This document shows, in pieces, positions 1 through 9,685 of a stretch of DNA of 64,000 bases. The translations under genes and the position numbers were made by a program. Origin of the DNA: Gremmenia infestans (taxonomy: Eukaryota > Ascomycota > Leotiomycetes > Helotiales > Hamatocanthoscyphaceae); the NCBI GenBank assembly GCA_032629725.1, contig JAFEVB010000010.1, positions 372,001 through 436,000 on the forward strand, in the 5' to 3' direction. The number at the start of each line of letters is the position of its first letter. Positions within the stretch are counted from its first letter, which is position 1. The notes beneath the pieces were generated by a model, which worked only from the letters and a program-made list of their open reading frames with translations, was not told where the DNA came from and searched no databases.

Positions 1-118
1 ATGAAGAACCCTCCATAGGATTGATCCAAAGGCATCTTTGTTCGGGAATCGTAATCTTAGGAGTTAGGTCAAATTATCTACTATTTGACTAATACACGTT
101 CCTGACGCCGAATTTCAG

Positions 119-131
119 ATATATATAAAAC
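119..131 (+). promoter_or_regulatory. TATA box of the relic gene at 274
   Basis: TATATATAAAACC lies about 145 bp before the ATG at 274 and is followed by a CT/CA-rich leader, the usual look of a fungal core promoter. Its presence supports the idea that the broken frame at 274 was once a real gene. Confidence 0.45.
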
Positions 132-273
132 CGTTTCCTTTACTCTGCAACAATTCTTCACCTCTTATCATTAACAACAACTTCCCTCTTACTTGCAATC
201 GAATGTCAATCAAGTGTCAAGACACAATAATCAAATGTCTACCTTAAGAACTATACTAGTATCTACTTTTAAG

Positions 274-490
274 ATGGTTCAACTATCCACTATGACTATT
301 GTTCTCACCTTGGTGCTCTCCACCATGGTAGCTGCTAAGAGCTGCTAAGAGCTGCAAAGAGCTGCAAAAGTGGTGGTATTTACTACTATAAAAGCCTCCC
401 CGACCAAGGTAAGCAATACCAAGACTTAATACAAGTTTTAGTTGTTTCATTTATAATCTCTAGAGGCTATTGTAGGTTGCAGTATAAAGA
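274..490 (+). pseudogene. Relic of a small secreted protein gene
   Basis: An ATG at 274 opens a 24-codon frame with a strongly hydrophobic stretch (TIVLTLVLSTMVAA) that reads as a signal peptide. It ends at TAA 346-348 inside a 10-bp tandem repeat (331-370). Beyond the repeat an open segment rich in Gly/Tyr/Lys continues in another frame to a clean donor (GTAAGC at 411), with an acceptor (CTCTAG) near 463 and a short second exon containing Cys that runs straight into the MITE at 491. Two 10-bp units too many are enough to explain the frame loss. The original product would be a small Cys-containing secreted protein; I recognise no family and assign no function. Confidence 0.4.
331..370 (+). 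repeat. 10-bp tandem repeat, four units
   Basis: Four head-to-tail units of GCTGCWAAGA (last unit slightly diverged). The period is not a multiple of three, so copy number changes shift the frame of the surrounding open reading frame and create the TAA at 346. Confidence 0.85.
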
Positions 491-750
491 GGTTATGCTT
501 TCTTCGCTTACGTCAGCTGCGCCAAGTCACATGACTAGAAAGGTCCGCAACTATTCCCTATAGTCCTGATACTCTTTATCATCTTTCTCTTTATTGCTTC
601 TCTTCTTTATTATCCTATTTTGTTTTGACTTATCTCTTAATCAATCCTTTTAGAGCTAGTATTAGATTTGATATAATTGTATTAACGATATGACTGAGCT
701 TTTAGAGTCATGTGACTTAGTGCTAGCTGACTAAGCGAAGAGGCATAACG
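491..750. mobile_element. MITE-like element with about 50-bp inverted ends
   Basis: The segment 491-541 and the reverse complement of about 700-750 match over about 50 bp with few differences (GTTATGC...TTCGCTTA..GTCAGCT...AAGTCACATGACT). The interior (about 160 bp) is AT-rich and has no coding frame. Long terminal inverted repeats on a 260-bp non-coding element are the definition of a MITE. I could not identify a convincing target-site duplication, so the exact ends may be off by a few bases and the parent transposase is unknown. Confidence 0.7.
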
Positions 751-1012
751 TCTACATAGCAGATCTACGATTGTGGTCTATATCATATCACATAATATCA
801 TAAGTACGAATACAGTCCACCGTAACAAGCTATGCAGTAGAAGTGATCACTTCTGTGCTACGAACAATAATATTTAATATAATAGTCTTAGTTTAGAAAA
901 GACATATAGTTATAGTAGACTTATAGGTAGGAAAGCCTATCGACTCTTATCGTCGATTCGGCTATCAAAGCCACAAACCAAAAAAAAATTTAAAAAGGTC
1001 AAATAAAATTGA

Positions 1013-1133
1013 TGAGAAGAAGGGGATTCGAACCCCTGCAGGTTTCCCTATGAGAAGTCTCACTGATCTTTAAATCAGAAAGATACGAAATCGTATCTTG
1101 AGCCACACGCCATAACCACTCGGCCATCTTCCC
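1013..1133 (-). tRNA. tRNA-Leu(CAA) with a 42-nt intron
   Basis: On the minus strand the 7-bp acceptor stem GGGAAGA/TCTTCTC (one G-U), the D arm GCCGAGTGGTTATGGC and the T arm AGGGG-TTCGAAT-CCCCT are intact, with discriminator A at 1013. The anticodon stem TGTGG pairs with TCATA (two G-U pairs) only if 1055-1096 is removed, giving a loop C-U-CAA-G-C and a class II variable arm of 11 nt; mature length is 79 nt. An intron one base 3' of the anticodon is the canonical eukaryotic position and is common in tRNA-Leu(CAA). A hairpin inside the intron carries UUAAAG and could mimic a Leu(UAA) loop, but its stem and loop sizes do not fit an anticodon arm. Confidence 0.85.
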
Positions 1134-1899
1134 GATGTCTTATATTTTGGGAGAATATCCTTATTTTATTATATTCGACCGTTAAACAAAATGAGCGGAG
1201 TAAGCGTAAATCGACCCATATTATCGCTTAACCCTTCCTGATCTAGTATAGTATAGCTCCTAGCCGAAGCTCTTTTCTTTTAATCATATATATCTCTTCA
1301 GTTCCTCTTTCCTTCTGATTTAGATCGATATACACCACTCTACTAGTAAAATCACTACGTTTGTTTAATTCAAAATCCCACTTTTATTTGTTTTTAGGGT
1401 TTCTCAAACCGAAGGTGCGCATCGCCATGAACTCGCTTGGTTGGGCACAATTCGCACCTCGCATAAACGAAGCATAGATGCTCTCCTATATGCGAACGGC
1501 CTTGAGCAATTGTTCCCAATTAATACTGTTACCATATATAGAAATGGTGATGGGGTATGGCGGTGGCCCACTTCTCGACTCTCGAGCCCAGCAGCGGTGT
1601 GGACACACCCTGACGCCAATCACTCAACGCGACTCAACCTCTACGAAACAAACTCTCAGAAAGCTATACTGATGAGCAACCCCCTTTCCTTTCCTTTCCA
1701 ACGAGCAACACTCTATATATACCAATATGCGAAGTAGATGGGAGATAAAGTGTAACATTCATCAAATTCATAAGCCATGATTTCAGGAGATAACTTGCCT
1801 GCATTTCATCAATCGATTGATCATTACTCATCACTGCTACACCAGCAGCCAGAAACCGTAGATTCCAGACCCAAACACCCCTGATCCACACCTGCACAC
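1134..1899. other. Intergenic, no gene seen
   Basis: AT-rich sequence between the tRNA and the 3' end of the isochorismatase-like gene. Short open frames overlap on both strands without conserved motifs or splice signals. Confidence 0.6.
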
Positions 1900-2460
1900 T
1901 CAAACCTTTAACTTCTCCAACCACTCATCCGCTGTCATAACCTCACTCCTCTTCTTAAACACCTTCTCCATCAACACCTCATGAACAGGCGCCTCATCCA
2001 CACACAAATCCTTCAAAACAATGATCCCAAAATCCCTATCAAACGCATCCACAACCGTCGCCAGCACCACCCCACTCGTGCTAATCCCCGCCAAGACCAG
2101 CGTCTTGACCCCTAGGCCCCGCAAAACGACATCGAGTCCGCTTCCCGTGAACGCGCTCACGCGCTTCTTCTCCACGATGATGTCGCCTTCAACGGGCGCG
2201 ATGGCCGCGTCGATCTGTGTCTCTGGGGCGCCGGACACGAAGAGGTTGGCCGAGGCTGCGGGGCCGAAGATCGGGTTTGAGGACGACACTTCTGGATGCC
2301 CGGGGCGGAAGGCTACAGTGATGTAGATTATTTTCGTGGAGGGGTGAGCGCGGGCGGCGGTTATGGTTTTTTGGAGATGTTGGAGGTAGTTTGGGCGGGG
2401 GGGCATGCGGGATAGGATGCCAGCTTGGATGTCCATTACTAGGAAGGCGGTTTCGGCCAT
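1900..2460 (-). CDS. Isochorismatase-like hydrolase without the usual Cys
   Basis: A single-exon 186-residue protein of the isochorismatase-like (cysteine hydrolase) fold, the usual length for the family. The Asp of the catalytic triad is at D10 (VMDIQAG) and the Lys lies in VEKKRVSAF (K98/K99), but the nucleophile position in GISTSGVVLAT is V131 instead of Cys. The same GI(A/S)TSGVVL motif marks a large subfamily, so this is a subfamily trait rather than a mutation of this copy. Cys153 is elsewhere and is not in the canonical place. The substrate is unknown; a classical thioester-type amidase mechanism is unlikely. It is divergent from the transporter at 2955 and shares its 494-bp upstream region. 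No targeting signal is seen, so a cytosolic location is inferred. Confidence 0.9.
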   Translation of the reverse strand: MAETAFLVMDIQAGILSRMPPRPNYLQHLQKTITAARAHPSTKIIYITVAFRPGHPEVSSSNPIFGPAASANLFVSGAPETQIDAAIAPVEGDIIVEKKRVSAFTGSGLDVVLRGLGVKTLVLAGISTSGVVLATVVDAFDRDFGIIVLKDLCVDEAPVHEVLMEKVFKKRSEVMTADEWLEKLKV

Positions 2461-2954
2461 GGTGGAGGATGAGAAGGGATGTTGTTGGCTGATAATAGGT
2501 GGAATTGTTTCCTTGTCTTGGAGAAGGGATTTCTGGGAGAGAGAAAGAGAGGGACAGTCATGGTATCTACGGAGTATATCAAGTTATCGTAAAATTTTGG
2601 GTTTCATATACTCGTATGCTGGTGATGCCTATTTGTTGGACATCGGAGCTAGAGGCGCTTTGACCGATTAAATCCGAGGTTTTTGATTGGATCGGGCAGA
2701 ATTGAAGTGAGGCGAATCGCGGGTTTAAGAACATCGCTATAAAGCTTCCGATTAAGACCGCGAATTGAAAACTCAAGGGTCTAGAAGCTTCGGACATTGA
2801 ATATGGAAGTTTTGAAGAGTGTGACAGTGAATTTTGCTTGTTACCCGTTACTACTTAGGACTGGTGATATAGTATAAAACGACAACTCTTCTCTCGCAGC
2901 TCTTCCTCGAACCATATCTCAACCAGGTATACGAACAGAACTACAGGCTTGACC
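2461..2954. promoter_or_regulatory. Shared upstream region of a divergent gene pair
   Basis: This 494-bp spacer separates the starts of the isochorismatase-like gene and the DHA1 transporter. It holds a TATA-like TATAAAA at 2873-2879, about 80 bp before the transporter ATG, and one copy of the recurrent 9-mer TACGGAGTA at 2568-2576. Confidence 0.6.
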
Positions 2955-4550
2955 ATGCCACCAGAGCCTGAGCATGATGATATTGAAGCAATCGCGGAGC
3001 AAAAGCTACCAATAGAGCCTGATGGAGGCAATGCAGAGTCGTCATCCGAGCCAGTGTTCTCAATTTACAGCGTCAATGAAAAACGATTCCTCGTCTTCCT
3101 TGCGGGGTTAGCTGCATTGTTCTCTCCTCTTTCAGCAAACATCTACTATTCCGCTCTCAATACTCTGGCTTCGGACTTCGATACCAGTCTCAGCAATATC
3201 AATCTGACAATCACAACATACCTTGTAAGCATTCCCAACTAATTCCTCGGGCTGAAACGTGACGCTAATAGTGAGCAGATATTCCAAGGAGCAGCACCAA
3301 CTTTTGTCGGTAGTCTTTCCGATAGCTATGGTCGACGTCCTTTATACTTGGCTTGTTTTGTCATCTATATGGTTGCCAACATTGGTCTAGCAACTCAGGA
3401 TACATACACTGGGCTTCTCATTCTCCGTATGCTGCAGTCCACGGGAAGCAGCGGGACAGTCGCTTTAGCAAGTGCACTTGTTTCCGATTTGGTGACGTCC
3501 GCACAGCGAGGAAGCTATGTCAGTTATGTAACTATGACGGCCATGGTTGGCCCTTCGTTCGGGCCTGTTATTGGAGGTCTGCTGGACAAATATCTTGGCT
3601 GGCGTGCAATCTTCTGGTTTCTTACCATTTTCGCCGGCGCCACCTTTATACTCATTCTCGTTGCTCTGCCGGAGACTTGCCGACGAGTGGTGGGCAATGG
3701 CTCTATTCCAGCGCCCGTTTGGAATACTTCATTGCTCAGTTATCTGCGCTTGAGGAAGCAAAGGAAAGCAGGTATTCAACCAACCTCCGTTGAAGGAATC
3801 GCCTTTACCAAACGTGGAAGTCCGATTCAGTCACTCTATATCTTATTTGACAAAGAGTCCGGAATCGTCCTCCTGTACGGCGCCTTCTTCTTCTGCGGCT
3901 TTTACATGGTGCAGACCGGACTACCCGGGCAACTTCAAGACAACTATGGTTACAATTCCCTCCATATCGGTCTCTGCTATATTCCATCCGGCTTGGGTAG
4001 CATGACCGCCGCATTCGTAATGGGACGATTCCTCGACTTCAATTTCAAGCGCCACGCAAAGCGTCTAGGATTCGAGTTCTCCAACACCCGACAACAAGAT
4101 CTGCGAAACTTTCCCATCGAACGCGCGCGTCTCGAAGTGGTGTTCCCCCTCGCCTTCGCAGCGGGCTCGACGGTCATTGCTTTAGGTTGGTGTATGGAAA
4201 AACAGGTCTTCATTGCAGCGCCTCTAGTATTCCTGTTCCTCTCTACCTTCTTCATGTCGTGTACGTCTTCCGGGCTGCAGACGATGATTGTGGATCTGAA
4301 TCGGGATAATCCTTCTAGTGCTACTGCGGCAATGAATCTGGCGCGGTGTTGGTTGGGCGCTGCGGGTGCTGCGGCTGTGGTGCCGTTGCTTGGTGTTATT
4401 GGGTTTGGATGGGTAGCTGTTTTTGTGGCGGGGATTTGGGCATTGATGAGTCCGATTGTGCTTTGTGTTATTAGGTGGGGTCCGGGGTGGAGAGAGGAGA
4501 AGAGGGTTAAGGCGGAAGAAAAGGAGGCGCATGCCTCGACTGGAATATAA
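2955..4550 (+). CDS. DHA1-family drug:H+ antiporter (MFS)
   Basis: Two exons, 2955-3224 and 3279-4550, joined in phase 0 across a 54-bp intron, encode 513 residues. After an acidic cytosolic N-terminus (about 45 residues) come twelve hydrophobic segments. The loop 2-3 motif A is GSLSDSYGRRPLY, and the antiporter motif C is present as GPSFGPVIGG. Together with LTITTYLIFQGAAPTF these resemble the Qdr/Aqr/Dtr branch of fungal DHA1 exporters, plasma-membrane proteins that expel drugs, organic acids or polyamines by proton antiport. The substrate cannot be read from sequence. The ATG at 2955 (gaccATGcc) is the only one ahead of the first helix. It lies back to back with the hydrolase gene, so co-regulation is possible. 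Confidence 0.93.
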
Positions 4551-5020
4551 GCTGAGCCGATGTAGAATTATGTGATGGAACCTATAGCTATCAGCTCAAC
4601 AATCAATGAAAATGGACTTGTGGCAGGGGCTGCATCTTGCAATACATTGCGGAAGGGAAAATATTCCTTCCTGTTAGCACGAGCTTCTCTCATATGTCTT
4701 CTCAACCGATGAGCTGTGTCTCTTGAATGACATTTTCAAGAATCTAATTAGTAGTACGATTCCGGGAACGACTCAATGCCAGACGCGTCCAAATACAACA
4801 TTGATTCCTGAAGGAAGTAGCGCTAGCATTAGAATGTAAGTTAGATAAGGTGATGAACAAGATGTCTAAATAACAAGATAGCGTAGCCTACCATTATATC
4901 TTTCTAGTCGCAAGGATTCGCCAAAGTCGAACATTCAAGAAAACAATCCTTCAGATGCACAAAAGGGGGGCAACATCACATGACATTCGCCAAGCGAAAA
5001 TGCTTAACCTTGCATACCTC

Positions 5021-5038
5021 GCATACCTATAGGTATGC
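5021..5038. repeat. 18-bp perfect palindrome
   Basis: GCATACCTATAGGTATGC reads the same on both strands and is preceded by a second half-copy (TGCATACCTC). By chance about 0.2 such palindromes are expected in a window of this size. It could be a dimeric regulator site or a relic; it is about 0.5 kb beyond the transporter stop codon. Confidence 0.7.
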
Positions 5039-5920
5039 AGCTCGGTTCTCGGTCCCTCGTGGCTTGAAGGATCTCTCAAGTACAAAGAGAACATAAAAAG
5101 ATGAAACAACTTTAAAGGAACCACCCACGGCGATTGGTTGGGTAGGAAATGATCAGAGAGATAGTAAAATGAAGACTAGATGGATCGTCCCGGTTATGAT
5201 ATCATTCATACTACCGACGCGTTCGCGTAGGAGATTGAGTGTGCGACTGGAATTCTGGCTACCTAGGTAGTGGAGGTGTATAAGATTGATTGTGTGAGTG
5301 GCAGTGGCAGAGAGTGAGATATAGGCTAAGGGGTTGGATAAACGAAACTGGCGAAGAGAAGTGAAGTAAGTGACCGACCGTCCTGCAGCCGCGAGGCGGG
5401 ATGGAAACAAAACATTTCTTATCCTTATCTTTATCACTCTTGAATCCTCTGCATATGATATGTACTGTACTGTATAAATTTACATCGTCCCATCTTGCAT
5501 GGGTTCCCACTGTATGGCGAAATAGCACATGGCAACAAGCCAATAATGACCATGAGGCTTTTTCTGTAAATAGACTTGGAGGCGCGTACTCCGTATGGAC
5601 TGTACGGATTGTACGGAGTAGGTAAAATTACGAGTATCTGCAGCTGCTTGGCTCGCTTGGTAAATCGGTGATTTGACTACAGGCGAGTTGTGCTTTTCAT
5701 CCCTGATAGTGTGGAGTCGGGCAATTTTATATTGCCTAGTGATTGGCTGTTAATAATACCTTGTACCTGACTTGCCCTACTTTGGGTCTAGCTTGGTATT
5801 TAGTGGAAGGCTAAAAAGCCGGTGTACCTTGCATAGTGGGGATTAGCCAAATTTGCTCTCCAATCAAGCTGGGACTCGATCAATTCACATATTCATTCAC
5901 ATCACCTTCCCTTTCTCGCG

Positions 5921-6025
5921 CACTCCCCGACCTTCCTGTCGCTCCCTTCCCTCCTCCTCTCTTCCACCTCCTCTGCTCGACTCTCCCCTCCCCTCCCCTC
6001 CACTCCACTCCCCTCACCCTCATCG
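5921..6025 (+). promoter_or_regulatory. Pyrimidine-rich tract upstream of the SH3 gene
   Basis: About 100 bases are almost entirely C and T on the plus strand. CT tracts just upstream of transcription starts are common in strongly expressed fungal genes. It ends about 325 bp before the ATG at 6350. Confidence 0.5.
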
Positions 6026-6349
6026 CCGTCATCCTCTTCGACGAGCCCATCGTCAATATCGCCATTCCTACGCGGTCGTCCTTCTTTTACCGACTCGCAT
6101 TCGATTGTTAATTGTCGGCCTGATTGTTTTCCGCTCCTAATAAACAATCCATCACACTCTTTTACCGTAATCACAATCGTTGAATTGTTTCCCACCACAT
6201 TCTCTATTTGCGACAATCACGAATACAACACAAAGCCTCACGAGAACGTCTATGCGTCCCGCTCGTTGAAACGATAATATCTTAATCAAATCCATTGCAG
6301 CCTACAACATACCAAACACGAGATCGCGAAGCTGAGCACGTAAAACACC

Positions 6350-8307
6350 ATGGCTTTTCACGATCACTTTCACCGTCGCCATGGCGCACGCGCTGCTATG
6401 CCTGAAATGGTCGCCAATGAGCCCAGAGCACCAGTCGCAGATCCTGCCCAAACTCTTGTATCGGTGGTCTACGTGACGGCCGCTCAAACTTTTGATGGCC
6501 CGGTTGGAGGATACACCACTGTTGGTCAATCTGCTGATCCCACGACTGCTGTGGCTGTGGCCGCGGCAACAAACACTCAACAGGCAAATACGCAAGCTAC
6601 CACGGCGCAAACCGAAGCAACCTCTGCCGTAGTAGCAGCCCAGTCCTCTGTCGCGAGTGTTGATGATAACAGCTCAATTGCTACAGCTACGTCAGATAGT
6701 AACACGTCAATTGCTGCTGCAAGCTCCAATGCCTTGTTGAGTTCCATGCCCACCGAGATTTCGACTCCTGCTTCGTCCCTCGCATCCCTCGCAAGCTCGG
6801 TCCCCATTCTTGCCGCCTCTACCACTCTAGCTTCTTCGCACAAGGTTGCTGCGGTGTCATCAGTATCAGGTACAGCAGCAGCAGCCTCCGCAAGCTCGTC
6901 ATCTACAAGCGCATCCACTTCTGGGGGTATGAGTACTGGTGGAAAGGCTGGATTGGCGATTGGTCTGTTGTTAGTTTTCGCCGCTGTCCTGTCCATCGTC
7001 CTCTTCTGTTTCAAGAAGCGTAAAGATCAGCAAAAGCAAAAACTTGCCGATAATGAAAAGAATGATCCATTTGCCGATGGTATTGGTAGACAAGCCAGCG
7101 TTCAGACTACCCGAACCAACCCCAATGCACCACGTCTATCTCTTCGTCCAGTTACTCAATTCTTGCCCAACCTTACTCCCCAGAGGCGCCAGAGCCGTGG
7201 TAATGCTCTGCAGACTGTCGAGCAAGTGGCACCAATGTCTGAGAAGGTTTACAACGAGAGACCTATGACCCCACAGGCTGACAACGTTGCCAACCCCTTT
7301 GGTACCCATGCTGAGACCATCGATACAGCCAATCCCTTTGGCAACCATGCCGAGACAATTGATGCGGCCAACGCCAGCGGTCCAGCTGAGGTTCGCGTCA
7401 TGAGCCCAACTGGTGAAATTGTTGCCGCTACAACAGGTGCTCCAAGTACCCCACCTAGCAGTACTGCAATTCCTGTCGGCATTGCTCTTGCTCGTGGAGC
7501 GTCTAAGCGTGAAAATGGACGCAAGGAGATGGACTTTACCAAGTCTGGTCCTTTCAGGGGTCCTCCAAGCCCTGCTGGTACCGAATTCAGCATCAACTCG
7601 GATACTACCTCCACACCAGCCCAGACTGAAACTGGAGCTGCTATCGCCGCCGCTGGAGGTCCTGCTAACAGCGCTGTCCATCGCGTCCAACTTGACTTCA
7701 AGCCTTCTATGGAGGATGAACTTGAGTTGCGCGCCGGTCAGCTGATCCGTCTCTTGCATGAGTATGATGATGGATGGGTGAGTTTCCTTTTAACGTTTTA
7801 TAAACTGTCCATTAACCAAAGTAGGCCCTTTGCATCCGTCTCGATCGCGCTCAGCAAGGTGTCGTCCCAAGAACCTGTCTGTCAACCCGCCCGGTCAAGC
7901 CTCGCCCACAGCAAAAGGGTCCTCCAACTGCCCGAGGACCACCACCCCCACCAGGCATGCGTCTTCCTCAACAGGGCCGCCCCATGTCACCTGCCATGAA
8001 CAACGGACCTCCCCGCTCACAGTCACCATCCGGAAGACCAATGTCACCTGCTATGAACAATGGACCTCCTCGTTCGCAGTCACCTTCTGGCAGGCCCATG
8101 ACTCCCAATGGATCTCGACCGAGAGGTCCACCAAACAGCCAACAAGGCCGTCAGCGCAGCGGATCTGCCTCCCAGGTGCAAGCTAGACGAAATAGCCCCC
8201 CTGGGCCAAGTCGCATGAACCCAAATGCACCACCATCGGACGGCAGTCAATCATCTGAACCCCGCAGTCCCCCAGCCCGAAAACCAGTTCCAGGTCAAGC
8301 TCTATGA
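6350..8307 (+). CDS. Single-pass membrane protein with SH3 domain
   Basis: Exons 6350-7777 and 7825-8307 (47-bp intron, phase 0) encode 636 residues. The order is a Ser/Thr/Ala-rich N-terminal half, one transmembrane helix at about 199-221 (AGLAIGLLLVFAAVLSIVLF) followed by a basic stop-transfer stretch KKRK, a cytosolic region with two near-repeated ANPFG(T/N)HAETID units, an SH3 domain at about 443-505 (VQLDFKPSMEDELELRAGQL ... DDGWALCIR ... GVVPRTC), and a Pro-rich tail carrying two copies of the 19-residue unit PMSPAMNNGPPRSQSPSGR. The layout resembles yeast Fus1 and filamentous-fungal SH3 surface proteins that dock Pro-rich partners at growth sites; that role is inferred. There is no clear cleavable signal peptide. 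The start ATG has a strong context (caccATGg). Confidence 0.9.
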
Positions 8308-9685
8308 TTGTACTTCCCATCTAAAAATGCAACTTTGGATAGGAAAGACATTACATTAAGTTACCGGCGTTCTTGGGTGGTTGGATGGGCTATTTGGAGC
8401 GGAGTGACGAGCGAATGACGACAACCGGATGTTCTCTTGTACAGATCAGATCTTGAATTTCCCTTTATCATTTCCTTTTTCTCGTCGATTTGAGAGACTT
8501 CGATTCTTGAAGCAATTTGCACCACGGATATCTGGAAGTGCACTTTGTGGAGGCAGATACACACACTGACCTTATACATCTTACGTTATTGATGGCGCGA
8601 AGGGGAAAAAAGACAATAATGTGTATCTAATCAATGGTCCTCATATTTTATATCACTTTCTTCGCCATGGTGGATTTTTGGGGTTGAGATGGAAGTCGTG
8701 GGGGACGGATGGAAGCTGAGCTGAGCTTGCTATGGATGGGAATTATGGGGGGAAGAAAGGGGGATGAGGAAATGTAGATAGAAGAAATATTTGCAAATGA
8801 ACGATGGATGGTTTTACGAGTCCGCTTCTTGCTTGTACTATGTGCCGTGATGTGATGACTTGTCTATATAATGCACGGCTGTGCTAGGGATACCTAGTGA
8901 TGATGACGATTTCTTGAGACTTTGGCTGGGGAGGGGTGGGAGAGCACGGGAAGCTCCTTGAGAGATGAAGGGCTCTGTAAACGCCAATGCTTCACAGTCC
9001 AATAAGCAGCGGCATACTAACAATGAAGCTTCTTTGAATGCCCTAAACAATCTACTGCATGCAGACACTCCGAAACCAATAACGAAATCGCAGAGCGTAA
9101 GAGCAAGAGAATGCCTGCATGGCATGCTAGGAGGAAAGAGAAGAATGAGTACCGCCTTATAGAAATTGGACAGGCGATCGAAGCACGACGTAATGGAGTT
9201 AACGGCGTGGATAATAGGGCTGAAGATGCACGACTTGACGGAATCTTCGCTGGGGATTAGGGGCGTATTTTTGCCTTGATTGTGTTATCTTGAAGTCATG
9301 TTGCATAAGAGTCTAGAACATACACGGTCTCAAAAAGGAATAAGAATCGGACTACCTTCACACATTCACTAATGTATCACCATGTCTTGAAGCATTAGCA
9401 TGTGGGTCTGTTTTTTTGGTGAAGCTTCGCTTCTTTCTTGCATTCTAGATACATAGGGCTCATCTGCGTAGAATTGCAGTTGATGAAAGCTCGAAACGGA
9501 AACTGGGATTTGGGATGGTATAACGATATTTTCTGGATATGATGCTGTTGATTCGATGGGTATCTGTGAATCCCCTAAACGCCTGGAATTTTCAACTCAC
9601 GCCCACAATGCGAAGAATCAGAAAACGCCCACCTTGATTCAATTTGCATAATGCAAATGTGGGTATAGATCTATGAGTGTCCGAT
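8308..9685. other. Intergenic between convergent genes
   Basis: About 1.4 kb lies between the stop of the SH3 gene and the stop of the minus-strand gene at 9686. The first part is probably 3' UTR. I see no supported gene, repeat or RNA. Confidence 0.55.

Larger units (their letters stand above)
4551..6349. other. Intergenic and 5' leader of the SH3 gene
   Basis: No coding gene is supported. It contains an 18-bp perfect palindrome at 5021-5038, an inverted pair of the 9-mer TACTCCGTA/TACGGAGTA at 5587-5595 and 5612-5620, and a long pyrimidine tract at 5921-6025 that probably belongs to the promoter or 5' UTR of the gene starting at 6350. Confidence 0.6.
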
